NCBI GenBank assembly: GCA_019116365.1
Contig: DXBT01000007.1
Span: 1 to 64,000, forward strand
Direction: 5' to 3'
Length of the DNA stretch: 64,000 nucleotides
Source of the DNA: Barnesiella merdipullorum
GTDB taxonomy: Bacteria > Bacteroidota > Bacteroidia > Bacteroidales > Barnesiellaceae
The position numbers and the translations under genes are program-made. The notes below the pieces were generated by a model that was given only the letters and a program-made list of their open reading frames with translations, was not told the DNA's origin and did no database searches. Shown here one piece after another: positions 47,656 through 55,339 of the stretch. Position 1 is the first letter of the stretch. Every line of letters begins with the position of its first letter.

Positions 47656-49113
47656 TTATCGTTTGTTCATGGCGACCCGGGCCTGCAATTCCCAGGTGCG
47701 TATGCGGTCTTTGTATAGGTTGTTGGCGTTCATCTTTTCGATGCTGAGCGAGGCGTCGGAGTTGTCGTCCCAGCGGCGGCACAGATATACCACCTCATAG
47801 ACACGGCCTATCTGGTAGTGGCGCGAGATGTTCAGTCCCAGGGCATAGTCTTCGCCATAGCTGGTGTTGGGCACCTTCACCTTGCGGAGGAGCGGGGTGT
47901 AGAAGGCGCGGGGAGCGCCCAACCCGTTGATGCGCAGAGCATTGTTGCGCCCGTTCTCGGGGGTCCACTCTTTGTGGTTGATGATACCCGGGGCAATCAT
48001 GTTCATGTGGAAGTCGGTCATCATGTAGGTGCCCACTACCATGCCGCAGTTCTGCTCATAGAAGGCATTGACCATGGTTTGCAGGGTGTGCTCGTCGCGG
48101 TAAACGTCGTCGCTGTCGAGCTGTACGGCAAACTTGCCGCAGCGGGGGTGATGTACACCCAGGTTCCAGCAGCCGCCTATGCCCAGGTCGTTGCGCTCGG
48201 GGATGAGGTGGATAAGCCGCTCGTCGGAGGCAAAGCGGTCGATGGCCTCGGTGGTGCCGTCGGTCGAGTGGTTGTCGATGATGATGAGGTTGAATTTGAA
48301 ACTGGTTTGCTGCTTCAACACCGATTCGATGGCGTCGGCGATGGTGCGCACGCGGTTGCGCACGGGAATGATGACCGAGGCTTCGTATTCGAAGCTGCCT
48401 TCGTCGAAGGCTATCTTCTCGAACCGGGGCTCAAGGTATCCGCCTATGGCCTTGAGGTGCTCGGTGCAGGCGGCCTCCATCTCGATTTGTACGCCCCGGT
48501 TTTTGGGATCGACATAGTCGAAAATCTTCTCGCCGCTCTTGCGGGTATCGTTTTCAACCTCGGAGTAGAGATACTCGTTGATGTGTACCAGCGAGGCCTT
48601 CTGCGACAGTTTCAGACGCAGGTCATAGAGCCCGGCAAACTGGAAGTCGGTGGTCATGCGCGAAGCGGCCTCCTTGAAGGCGTCGGCATTGAAGAGCAGC
48701 AGCGACCCAAAGTTGAAATCGTCGCGCAAACTGCCGTACTGGTAGTCGATGACCGGGGCTTTCTCCTGCCGTCCGTCGGTCACATGGTAGGAGTCGGCAT
48801 AGGCCATGCCGGCCTGTGAGTCGGTGGCGATGCGCACCATGCGCTCGAGGGCGAAATATCCCAGTTCGAGTGTCGTGTATTTGGTGTAGAGCAGCGTAAA
48901 GTCGGCGTCGCTGTGGGCGGCAATCGCACGCATCGTTGCCGAGGCATTGAGACTGGTGACGGGCAGGAGCTGGCATCCGGCAACCTCATCGTGGCACGAC
49001 TCGGTCGTGAGCAGGTATATCTGTTTTATGTGCTCGCAGGCCCGCAGACCTTCGATGGTTTTGTTTACCTGAGCTGGGCTCGAAAACGGAATGAAGCAGT
49101 TGATCGTTTTCAT
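47656..49113 (-). CDS. Glycosyltransferase, GT2 family, with a second N-terminal GT-A-like region
   Basis: 485 residues, no signal peptide or membrane helix. The catalytic GT2 domain spans about 245-420: ASVIIPVRNRVRTIADAIESVLKQQ, IIIDNHSTDGTTEAID, RNDLGIGGCWNLGVHHP and the DXD-like AVQLDSDDVYRDEHTL; YGEDYALGLNISR supplies the ED of GT2 enzymes. Residues 1-230 resemble a degenerate GT-A fold (NCFIPFSSPAQVNKTIEGL, ADFTLLYTKYTTLELG, GMAYADSYHV). It should transfer a sugar from a nucleotide donor. Its occurrence among peptidoglycan-salvage genes is unusual and suggests that salvaged sugar is built into a polymer. Confidence 0.78.
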   Translation of the reverse strand: MKTINCFIPFSSPAQVNKTIEGLRACEHIKQIYLLTTESCHDEVAGCQLLPVTSLNASATMRAIAAHSDADFTLLYTKYTTLELGYFALERMVRIATDSQAGMAYADSYHVTDGRQEKAPVIDYQYGSLRDDFNFGSLLLFNADAFKEAASRMTTDFQFAGLYDLRLKLSQKASLVHINEYLYSEVENDTRKSGEKIFDYVDPKNRGVQIEMEAACTEHLKAIGGYLEPRFEKIAFDEGSFEYEASVIIPVRNRVRTIADAIESVLKQQTSFKFNLIIIDNHSTDGTTEAIDRFASDERLIHLIPERNDLGIGGCWNLGVHHPRCGKFAVQLDSDDVYRDEHTLQTMVNAFYEQNCGMVVGTYMMTDFHMNMIAPGIINHKEWTPENGRNNALRINGLGAPRAFYTPLLRKVKVPNTSYGEDYALGLNISRHYQIGRVYEVVYLCRRWDDNSDASLSIEKMNANNLYKDRIRTWELQARVAMNKR

Positions 49114-49131
49114 GACGTTGGGTTGTTTTAT

Positions 49132-50985
49132 TTATTCGTTATTGTAATCGATGACAAGTAGTCCCACCTCGCCGCCGGTGGCTGTGAACAGGCAGCGCTC
49201 TTTGGAGAGGGGAACGAGGGTGCTGATGAGTGAGTTGCCCACCTTGTGTTTCCACAATACACGGCCGGTGTGGGCATCGAGGCCGAACATCAGTCCGTTT
49301 TTGGTACTGCCGAAGACGACGCCCTCTTTCTCGACCAGCATCGAGGGGGCGTGTTCATAGCCAAAGCCTACGTTCGAGGCCCACAACTCTTGCGGGTGGT
49401 CGGTCGTGGCAGAGTAGCACACCACGCTGTCGTTCATCGTCTTGCTGTATATGCGGCGCTTGTCGTGCGACAGGCCTATGGTCTCGCGCACCATCGACTG
49501 GCCGGTGCGCCACACGGTTTTACCGGTGCGGGCGTCGATGGCCGATAGCATCCGTTCGGGGTCGGCTACGAAGATCTTGCCGTGAGCGGCTACGGGCCAT
49601 ACGGCTGCGGGCGAATAGAATTTGCCCGGTTTGCCGTCGTGCCACTTCCACACCTCCTGGCCGGTATGTGAGTCGAGAGCGTAGAGGTTTTTGTCCCAGG
49701 CGCCGAAGATGACGAGCCCGTCATAGACGAGCGGTTTGGTCTCGACATATCCCTCGACCCCGTCGTAGTACCAAATGAGTTGGCCCGACTCGAGGTCGAT
49801 GGCTCTGAAGCGATGGTCGCTGCCGCCGATATAGGCGACCCCGTTGTGCAGGGTGACGGCTCCCAGTACGGGGGCCTCGGTGGCGACCTTCCATTGCAGG
49901 GTGCCGTCGGTAGCGTCGAGGCCGTAGATGTAGTGGTCGGTCGAGCCGAATACCACCCGGTTGTCGTCGGCAGCGGGAGTGCCTATGATGCGCATGCTGC
50001 CTTCGAACCGCCACAGCATCTTACCGTCGGCAACCGAGTAGCAGGTGAGGCTTCCCGAGTCGTCGCCCACATAGACTTTCTCGTCCCAGTAGGCGGGCGA
50101 GGAGAATATCTCGTACCCGCATTTGACCAGCCATTGCTCTTTGACCTGGGGATACTCGCGGTTGACCGAGAAGTCGGGACGGGGATAGCCGGCGTTGCTC
50201 TTGGCAAAGTTTTCGCCGGTCATGCTGTAGGCTCCCCGGCGCACGGGCGACTGGCCTATCTTGTGCTCATAGATGAAAATCGAGTCGGGGGTTACCTCGC
50301 AAAGCGAATAGCCGCCAGCAGGCTCTTGAGCCCGCAGGTTCGACCTGCACAGGATACCGGGTATGCCGTCGTATTGGAGGTTCATGTATTTGTGGTAGTG
50401 GCCGCCCATGACCAGGCGAATGTTGTAGGGGCGGACGGCGTCGGTCACATCGTACCAGTTGTCCACGTCGCCCGGCTGGAGGGGGTAGTGGGTGACGAGG
50501 ATGACCGGTTTCTCGGTACCCACGACATTCAGCTCGTTTTTGAGCCAGTCGATGTCCTGGGGGGCCACGTGGCCGTCGGCCATGCGGATGATGGGGCCGG
50601 AGTTGAAGCCCATGAAGAGGATTCCGTCGTGTTCAAATTCGAACCGTTCGTTGCCGAAAACCCGGGCAAAATCGGTTACCCCCGATTCGCTCCATTTGGT
50701 CTCGTGGTTGCCTGGTACGATGTAGTAATCGACGTGCAGGCGGTCGAGCAGCGATTTGACCACCTCCATCGACTGGCGGTCGCCCAGGTTGGTGATGTCG
50801 CCCGAGACGATGGCAAACTCGATGCCGGGGGTCGCGTTGATTTGCTCGACCGACCGGGCCAGGTCGTTACAGGGCAACGAGTCGCCGGCCGTGATGTGTA
50901 TGTCGGTGAGGAAGGCAAACTTGAAGTTGGCTGCCTGGCTGCCGACGGCAAGGAGCGTGAGTAGAGCGAGGAGGAATCGTTTCAT
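49132..50985 (-). CDS. Exported metallophosphoesterase fused to a PQQ-type beta-propeller
   Basis: 617 residues. Signal peptide to about residue 18. Metallophosphoesterase about 20-260 with FAFLTDIHITAGD, AIVSGDITNLGD, VPGNHETKW, LVTHYPLQPGD and VMGGHYHKYM, all five metal-binding motifs. From about 330 to 617 come repeated PQQ-like blades (CYSVADGKMLWRFEGSM, GLDATDGTLQWKVATEAP, AIDLESGQLIWYYDGVEG, ALDSHTGQEVWKWHDG), a pattern of a seven- or eight-bladed propeller. Periplasmic or surface enzyme that probably hydrolyses a phosphodiester or phosphomonoester, with the propeller binding a partner or glycan. It lies 3 bp downstream of the amidase gene. Confidence 0.85.
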   Translation of the reverse strand: MKRFLLALLTLLAVGSQAANFKFAFLTDIHITAGDSLPCNDLARSVEQINATPGIEFAIVSGDITNLGDRQSMEVVKSLLDRLHVDYYIVPGNHETKWSESGVTDFARVFGNERFEFEHDGILFMGFNSGPIIRMADGHVAPQDIDWLKNELNVVGTEKPVILVTHYPLQPGDVDNWYDVTDAVRPYNIRLVMGGHYHKYMNLQYDGIPGILCRSNLRAQEPAGGYSLCEVTPDSIFIYEHKIGQSPVRRGAYSMTGENFAKSNAGYPRPDFSVNREYPQVKEQWLVKCGYEIFSSPAYWDEKVYVGDDSGSLTCYSVADGKMLWRFEGSMRIIGTPAADDNRVVFGSTDHYIYGLDATDGTLQWKVATEAPVLGAVTLHNGVAYIGGSDHRFRAIDLESGQLIWYYDGVEGYVETKPLVYDGLVIFGAWDKNLYALDSHTGQEVWKWHDGKPGKFYSPAAVWPVAAHGKIFVADPERMLSAIDARTGKTVWRTGQSMVRETIGLSHDKRRIYSKTMNDSVVCYSATTDHPQELWASNVGFGYEHAPSMLVEKEGVVFGSTKNGLMFGLDAHTGRVLWKHKVGNSLISTLVPLSKERCLFTATGGEVGLLVIDYNNE

Positions 50986-50988
50986 GGG

Positions 50989-53970
50989 TTATCGGTCGTT
51001 TGTGGGGTTGGCAAAAGTGGATAGGATAGCTTCCATGAGGGCATCGCGCTTGGCTTCGCTCTTGATGGTCTCGAAGGGGTAGCCCAGCACACAGGTGCAG
51101 TAGGTGTTGCCCCGGTAGAATATGCCGGCGCCGATGCGGTTCTCGCCGTAGCGCTGTATGGTGTAGCTGCCTGTGCCGAAGGGTTCGATACCGTCGGGCG
51201 ACTCGACCGCATAGCATTGGTCGTTGAGGGCGTTGTGATACTCGATATTGAGGTAGTTGAACCGGGTAAAGGGCGATGCCGCCGGCTTCACTTCGCCACT
51301 CACCGAGGCCTGCCCGGTGCGCCAGGTGTAGTGCAGTACCCGGTTGGCAAACTGTTGCCCTTCGGGGTCGGGGGAGCCGTTGTCCCACAGGTCGGTGCCG
51401 ACATAGGCTCCCGAGACGAAGATACTGCCGCCCCCGTTGCAGTAGCGGGTGATGGCTTCGCGCAGCGGACGGTCAAAGGTCTTGAAGGCGTAGCCGCTGG
51501 TGCCCCGTCCCATGGCCACCTGTTTCTCCTTGCCGAGGATGAGGTCGGCCATGCGGTAGCGACTCATGTCGGTGAGTTGCTCGGCTACGGCTTCGTCGCT
51601 GGTCGAGACAAAAGAGTATCCGGCCCGCACAATCGAGCGGCCGTGCAGATAGGGATAATCGAAGGTGTTGCCGGCGATGACCTGTGTCTCGTAGGTGGCC
51701 CGGCTGGCACCGAATCCCGGGTCGTCATCGTCGCGCCAGGGAATATGGCGTCGGAACTCGTATTGTTCGCCTATGTAGCTGATGTCGTTGAGGTAGGGTA
51801 CCCCGAAGTCTTTGCGGCTGTCGAATCCGGCCGTGATGGTGTCGATCTCGAAGTTGTCGGGGCCGCTGATGCGGTCGAATCCGTTGATTACCAGCACTAC
51901 GCCACGCTCCTGTGAGTGGCGGCAGAGCGACAAGATCTCGGAGGGGAAGCTCTCGCCACCCCGGTTTACGGCCGTGACCTTGAAACTGTATATCGAGTCG
52001 GGGCGTATCGTGGCGGTATAGGTGGTATCGGTCACGAGTGTGCCGGCATCGAAAGCGCCGTTGTCCACCCGGGTATAGACGATGTAGCTGTGGGGAGTGG
52101 CGGTGGGCTCGAGCCGATCCTCGACGGGATGCCAGGCGAGCCGCACTTCGTCGGGCCCGGTAAACTCGCTGCGCATGTGGCTCACGGGCAGCGGTTGTAC
52201 CACATAGTCGTAGCCGTTTTGTGCGGCGATGAATTTGAGTATGCCTTTATATACGGCCCGCGATACCACGAATCGAAATCGGGGGTCGAGCCCGTAGCGC
52301 ATGTCGGCAAAGTTCTGGTGCGAGAGCAGTTCGAGCAGCATGGTGGGGACTTCGGGCACACGGGCCTCGAAATAGGATTTGTTCCACATGCCCCGTCGGC
52401 TCCACTCGGGCTCGTAGGTCTGACGTATGTCTTGGGTCACTTGCGACAGCACGGCATCGGTGAGGTAGCGCGATACCTGCCGTGGCACATCCTTTCCATA
52501 GACTTTGCGGTCTTTGCCGGTGAAGTAGATGCCCAGGCTCCCGATAATCGAGTCGTTGAGGGTGGTGCCGGCATCGGAGTGGAAGGCAAAGGCCAGGTCG
52601 ATGGGTACATTCAACCCGGTGCTGTCGGGCAGAACTGCCGAACCGCCGGCCAGGTAGTTGACCCACTGGCCCCGGCATTTGTAGTCGTCGGTGTAGTCGT
52701 TCTCACCCTGGCTGGGGGAATAGACTTTCTCGGGGAATCCCGCCCATTGCAGCCAGTAGCGGGCCGCCTCGGTGAATCGGGGGTAGCCGCTGCATTGCGG
52801 GGCGTAGTCGATGGCGGCCCAAGCGGGGTTCTCCTGGATGCGGGCCTCGCTTACCCGGCGGGCTATGTTGCCGTAGCCGCCTCCTATCTTCACGGCATCG
52901 GCGGTGACTATTCTGCCATGCTCGTGGGAGGAGAGGTTGCTCAGTTCGACGCAGGCCTTCTTGCCCGCTTCGAAATCGAAATGGCCCAAATAGATCCAGG
53001 TGCCTCCACCCATGGTCTGGTTGACACGGAATTGCGACGCTCCCCCTTTGTGGTGAACGGTGTAGAGGGCATTGTCGGTGCTGTGTTTGACGGTGTGGTA
53101 GGCTACATAGACGGCATAGCGGCCGCTCTCGGGGATGGTGACTTGCCAGCGGGCGGTTACGGCCTTGCGGGGGTCGGTCGTGGTGTGGGCCTGGCGGAAG
53201 GTGCCGTCGGTAAAGGGGTTCTGCGAGTCGGTATAAAGAGCGGTCTTGCGGGCAAACCCGGTGCCGCCGTGTCCCCATTTCTCTTTCTCGGTCTCCGTCT
53301 CGCAGTAGGTATTCGGGTCATCGTTGTCGGCGATGAGTTCGTGCAGATTGGTGTCTCGCTCGCGGGGCGAGAATACATAGGCTCCCGCCTGTTCGAGCAT
53401 GGGGGTGAGGAAGGGCATGACGAAACTCTGGGTGAAGAGGTCTTCTACGGTCTCGAAGATGCGGGCGCGTTGCCATTCCCACCGGTTGAGCGATTGCTCG
53501 AAGTAGTAGCCGTGGCTCTGCCACAGGGCGATGTGCCGGTTGAGCAATCCGCGGTCGGGGGTGTAGAGCCTGTTTACCGGTTCGACGATGGGGCGGTGGC
53601 AGGTGACGGAAAACCGTTTGTGGTTGTCGGCAAAGGGGATGAGCCGGCTTATCTCATAGCCGCCGGCCAGGATTGATATTTTTCGGTCTTTTAACTTTTG
53701 GGGAAGGACGGCCCGCACGGTGTCGTAGGCCTGCTTGACCAACTCCTTGCGGAAGGGCAGGTAGGCAAACTCGTCGTTCATGACGATGGTGAGCCGGTTG
53801 CCTTTTTGCAGGTTGAATGATTTGAGTTTAATCTCGCCGATGCCCATGTGCTGGGGCTTGAGCGAGGCGAGCGACTGCTCCACCACCGTCTCCAGATTAC
53901 GGGCGTGCATGGGGCCGAACAGGGTCGCAACGAGGATAAGCAGCAGGGAGATATATCGTTTCTCTTTCAT
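50989..53970 (-). CDS. Exported N-acetylmuramoyl-L-alanine amidase-like multidomain protein (often annotated xanthan lyase)
   Basis: 993 residues from ATG 53970; a TTG at 53979 also opens the frame. Signal peptide MKEKRYISLLLILVATLFGPMHA. An N-terminal lobe to about 215; a golvesin/xanthan-lyase C-terminal-like beta-sandwich about 235-375 (RWQVTIPESGRYAVYVAY); amidase-3-type residues DLAFAFHSDAG near 470 and EVPTMLLELLSHQN near 570, where the Glu and His sit in zinc-amidase positions; an Fn3 module about 620-705 (EVRLAWHPVEDRLEP); and a 280-residue tail of unknown type. First gene of the 12-gene leftward operon. Probably cleaves stem peptides from glycan outside the cytoplasm. Confidence 0.75.
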   Translation of the reverse strand: MKEKRYISLLLILVATLFGPMHARNLETVVEQSLASLKPQHMGIGEIKLKSFNLQKGNRLTIVMNDEFAYLPFRKELVKQAYDTVRAVLPQKLKDRKISILAGGYEISRLIPFADNHKRFSVTCHRPIVEPVNRLYTPDRGLLNRHIALWQSHGYYFEQSLNRWEWQRARIFETVEDLFTQSFVMPFLTPMLEQAGAYVFSPRERDTNLHELIADNDDPNTYCETETEKEKWGHGGTGFARKTALYTDSQNPFTDGTFRQAHTTTDPRKAVTARWQVTIPESGRYAVYVAYHTVKHSTDNALYTVHHKGGASQFRVNQTMGGGTWIYLGHFDFEAGKKACVELSNLSSHEHGRIVTADAVKIGGGYGNIARRVSEARIQENPAWAAIDYAPQCSGYPRFTEAARYWLQWAGFPEKVYSPSQGENDYTDDYKCRGQWVNYLAGGSAVLPDSTGLNVPIDLAFAFHSDAGTTLNDSIIGSLGIYFTGKDRKVYGKDVPRQVSRYLTDAVLSQVTQDIRQTYEPEWSRRGMWNKSYFEARVPEVPTMLLELLSHQNFADMRYGLDPRFRFVVSRAVYKGILKFIAAQNGYDYVVQPLPVSHMRSEFTGPDEVRLAWHPVEDRLEPTATPHSYIVYTRVDNGAFDAGTLVTDTTYTATIRPDSIYSFKVTAVNRGGESFPSEILSLCRHSQERGVVLVINGFDRISGPDNFEIDTITAGFDSRKDFGVPYLNDISYIGEQYEFRRHIPWRDDDDPGFGASRATYETQVIAGNTFDYPYLHGRSIVRAGYSFVSTSDEAVAEQLTDMSRYRMADLILGKEKQVAMGRGTSGYAFKTFDRPLREAITRYCNGGGSIFVSGAYVGTDLWDNGSPDPEGQQFANRVLHYTWRTGQASVSGEVKPAASPFTRFNYLNIEYHNALNDQCYAVESPDGIEPFGTGSYTIQRYGENRIGAGIFYRGNTYCTCVLGYPFETIKSEAKRDALMEAILSTFANPTNDR

Positions 53971-54088
53971 GTTTTTCAAATGGATAAACGTCGGTTATTT
54001 GGCGGTTCCTCTTTTTGCCTTTCCAAGCGCGTTGCAACCGGGTGACAATTGTCGAAACCGAAGGGTAAAATATTCCCCTTGTCTAATA

Positions 54089-54096
54089 CAAATGTA
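54089..54096 (-). promoter_or_regulatory. -7 element of the 12-gene salvage operon
   Basis: TACATTTG on the minus strand (plus 54089-54096), about 119 bp before the ATG at 53970. The -33 region is AT-rich without a clear TTTG. The rest of the 53971-54167 gap holds no other signal that I can support. Confidence 0.4.
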
Positions 54097-54167
54097 ACTA
54101 TATTTTTTGTTTCGGGAACATATATTTAGTATTTTTTAATATGAATTTTCCTCTCTTTGGGAACGAT

Positions 54168-54204
54168 AAAAAAAGATGCAGAACCGAGGGCTTCGATTCT
54201 GCAT
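54168..54204 (-). terminator. Terminator of the second kinase gene
   Basis: ATGCAGAA (54176-54183) with TTCTGCAT (54197-54204). The A-run at 54168-54174 gives a T-run on the minus strand. Confidence 0.8.
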
Positions 54205-54230
54205 GATATGGGGTTGAGGCGGGTGAATTC

Positions 54231-55070
54231 TTAGCCGTAAATCGAGTGGTACTCGATGAGACCCTGCATGGGACTCTTCTCGGTTTTTTCGATGTTCAGC
54301 CCGAAGTCTTTGGCCACCAGGTCGAGTATGTCGGCATAGGTATAGGCCAGGTTTCCCATGAAATATACGGGGTATGACTTGTAGTCATACTGGATGATGT
54401 TGCGCTGGAAGAAACGCATGAGCTCTTCATAGACCAGGTTGAAGGCATACTTGTTGTCGAGGTGGTCTTTGAGGAAGTAGGAGCAGGAAGACAAGGAGCG
54501 GTTGGGGAATGGATGGTTGTAGATCGAATCCATAATCTCGTCGGGGGTCGCCTTGAATTTTTCGTAGAAAGCTTCGCTCAACTCTTTGGGAGCCAAGTTT
54601 TTGAGATAGTCGCTCAGGAATCGGCGCCCCATGGCGGCACCACTGCCTTCGTCGCCCAGGATATAGCCGCCCGAGCGCACATTCTTGATGATGCGTTCAC
54701 CGTCGTAGAGGCACGAGTTGGAGCCGGTACCCAGGATGCAGGCGATACCCGGCTTGTCGATGAGCAGCCCGCGTGCGGCGGCCAGCAGGTCGCTCTCGGC
54801 CGAGATGGGGGTTTTGAACTGAGCTACCAGCGAGGCCTCGAGAATGTTTTTCTTGTCGAGGTTGGCACAGCCGGCACCATAGAAATAGACCCGCTCCCAT
54901 CTTTTCTTGAAGAAGGCCTCGGGCAGGTTGAGCCGGATGCTGTGGCTGATCTCTCTACGCGTTTGGAAAAAAGGGTTTATACCTTCGGTATAACTCCTCT
55001 CCACCACATTCTTCCCATCGACGAGTACCCATTCCGTTGTCGTGGAACCACTTTCTGCTATAACTTTCAT
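54231..55070 (-). CDS. Second BadF/BadG-family amino-sugar kinase (GlcNAc or MurNAc)
   Basis: 279 residues, the same length as the kinase beside murQ and alike throughout: IAESGSTTTEWVLVDG (phosphate-1), YTEGINPFFQT, FYGAGCANL, ESDLLAAARG, GTGSNSCLYDGE (phosphate-2), GYILGDEGSGAAMGRRFL. The first motif has Glu-Ser in place of Asp-Ser. It stands alone with its own promoter and terminator, so it is regulated separately from the operon. NamZ and amidases produce both MurNAc and GlcNAc, so this copy may handle GlcNAc while the other handles MurNAc; the sequence alone does not decide. Confidence 0.82.
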   Translation of the reverse strand: MKVIAESGSTTTEWVLVDGKNVVERSYTEGINPFFQTRREISHSIRLNLPEAFFKKRWERVYFYGAGCANLDKKNILEASLVAQFKTPISAESDLLAAARGLLIDKPGIACILGTGSNSCLYDGERIIKNVRSGGYILGDEGSGAAMGRRFLSDYLKNLAPKELSEAFYEKFKATPDEIMDSIYNHPFPNRSLSSCSYFLKDHLDNKYAFNLVYEELMRFFQRNIIQYDYKSYPVYFMGNLAYTYADILDLVAKDFGLNIEKTEKSPMQGLIEYHSIYG

Positions 55071-55185
55071 AAATACAAAATCTTGATAAAAGTGCTTCAG
55101 GTATCACTCCGTTAAAAAAGATAATGCCAAAATCTTGTTCAGTCAAGCTCTATCCTCGCATTACCAATATGTTGCTTATTCAATA

Positions 55186-55217
55186 CAAAGATAAAATATC
55201 TTTTGCCATTTTCCAAA
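55186..55217 (-). promoter_or_regulatory. Promoter of the second kinase gene
   Basis: On the minus strand TTTG (plus 55214-55217), 20 bp, TATCTTTG (plus 55186-55193), the best -33/-7 match in this part of the window. The leader to the ATG is about 110 nt. Confidence 0.65.
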
Positions 55218-55276
55218 CGGAATGCTTATTTTTCTGTAAAGTATAAAATTTCTGTTAAAAGACAGAAAAGAGAGAA

Positions 55277-55321
55277 AGAGGCTGTATGCCTGGTGTGTTG
55301 CCAGAGAGTCATACAGCCTCT
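55277..55321 (-). terminator. Terminator of the T9SS amidase operon
   Basis: AGAGGCTGTATG (55277-55288) pairs with CATACAGCCTCT (55310-55321). The purine-rich stretch before it is CTTTCTCTCTTTT on the minus strand. Confidence 0.75.
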
Positions 55322-55339
55322 TGTGGGGCGTTTACAAAA

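Noticed and set aside
54231..55070. Treating the second kinase as an ordinary GlcNAc kinase with an assigned name
   Set aside because: It is as close in motifs to the kinase beside murQ as to GlcNAc kinases in general, so a gene symbol would be a guess.
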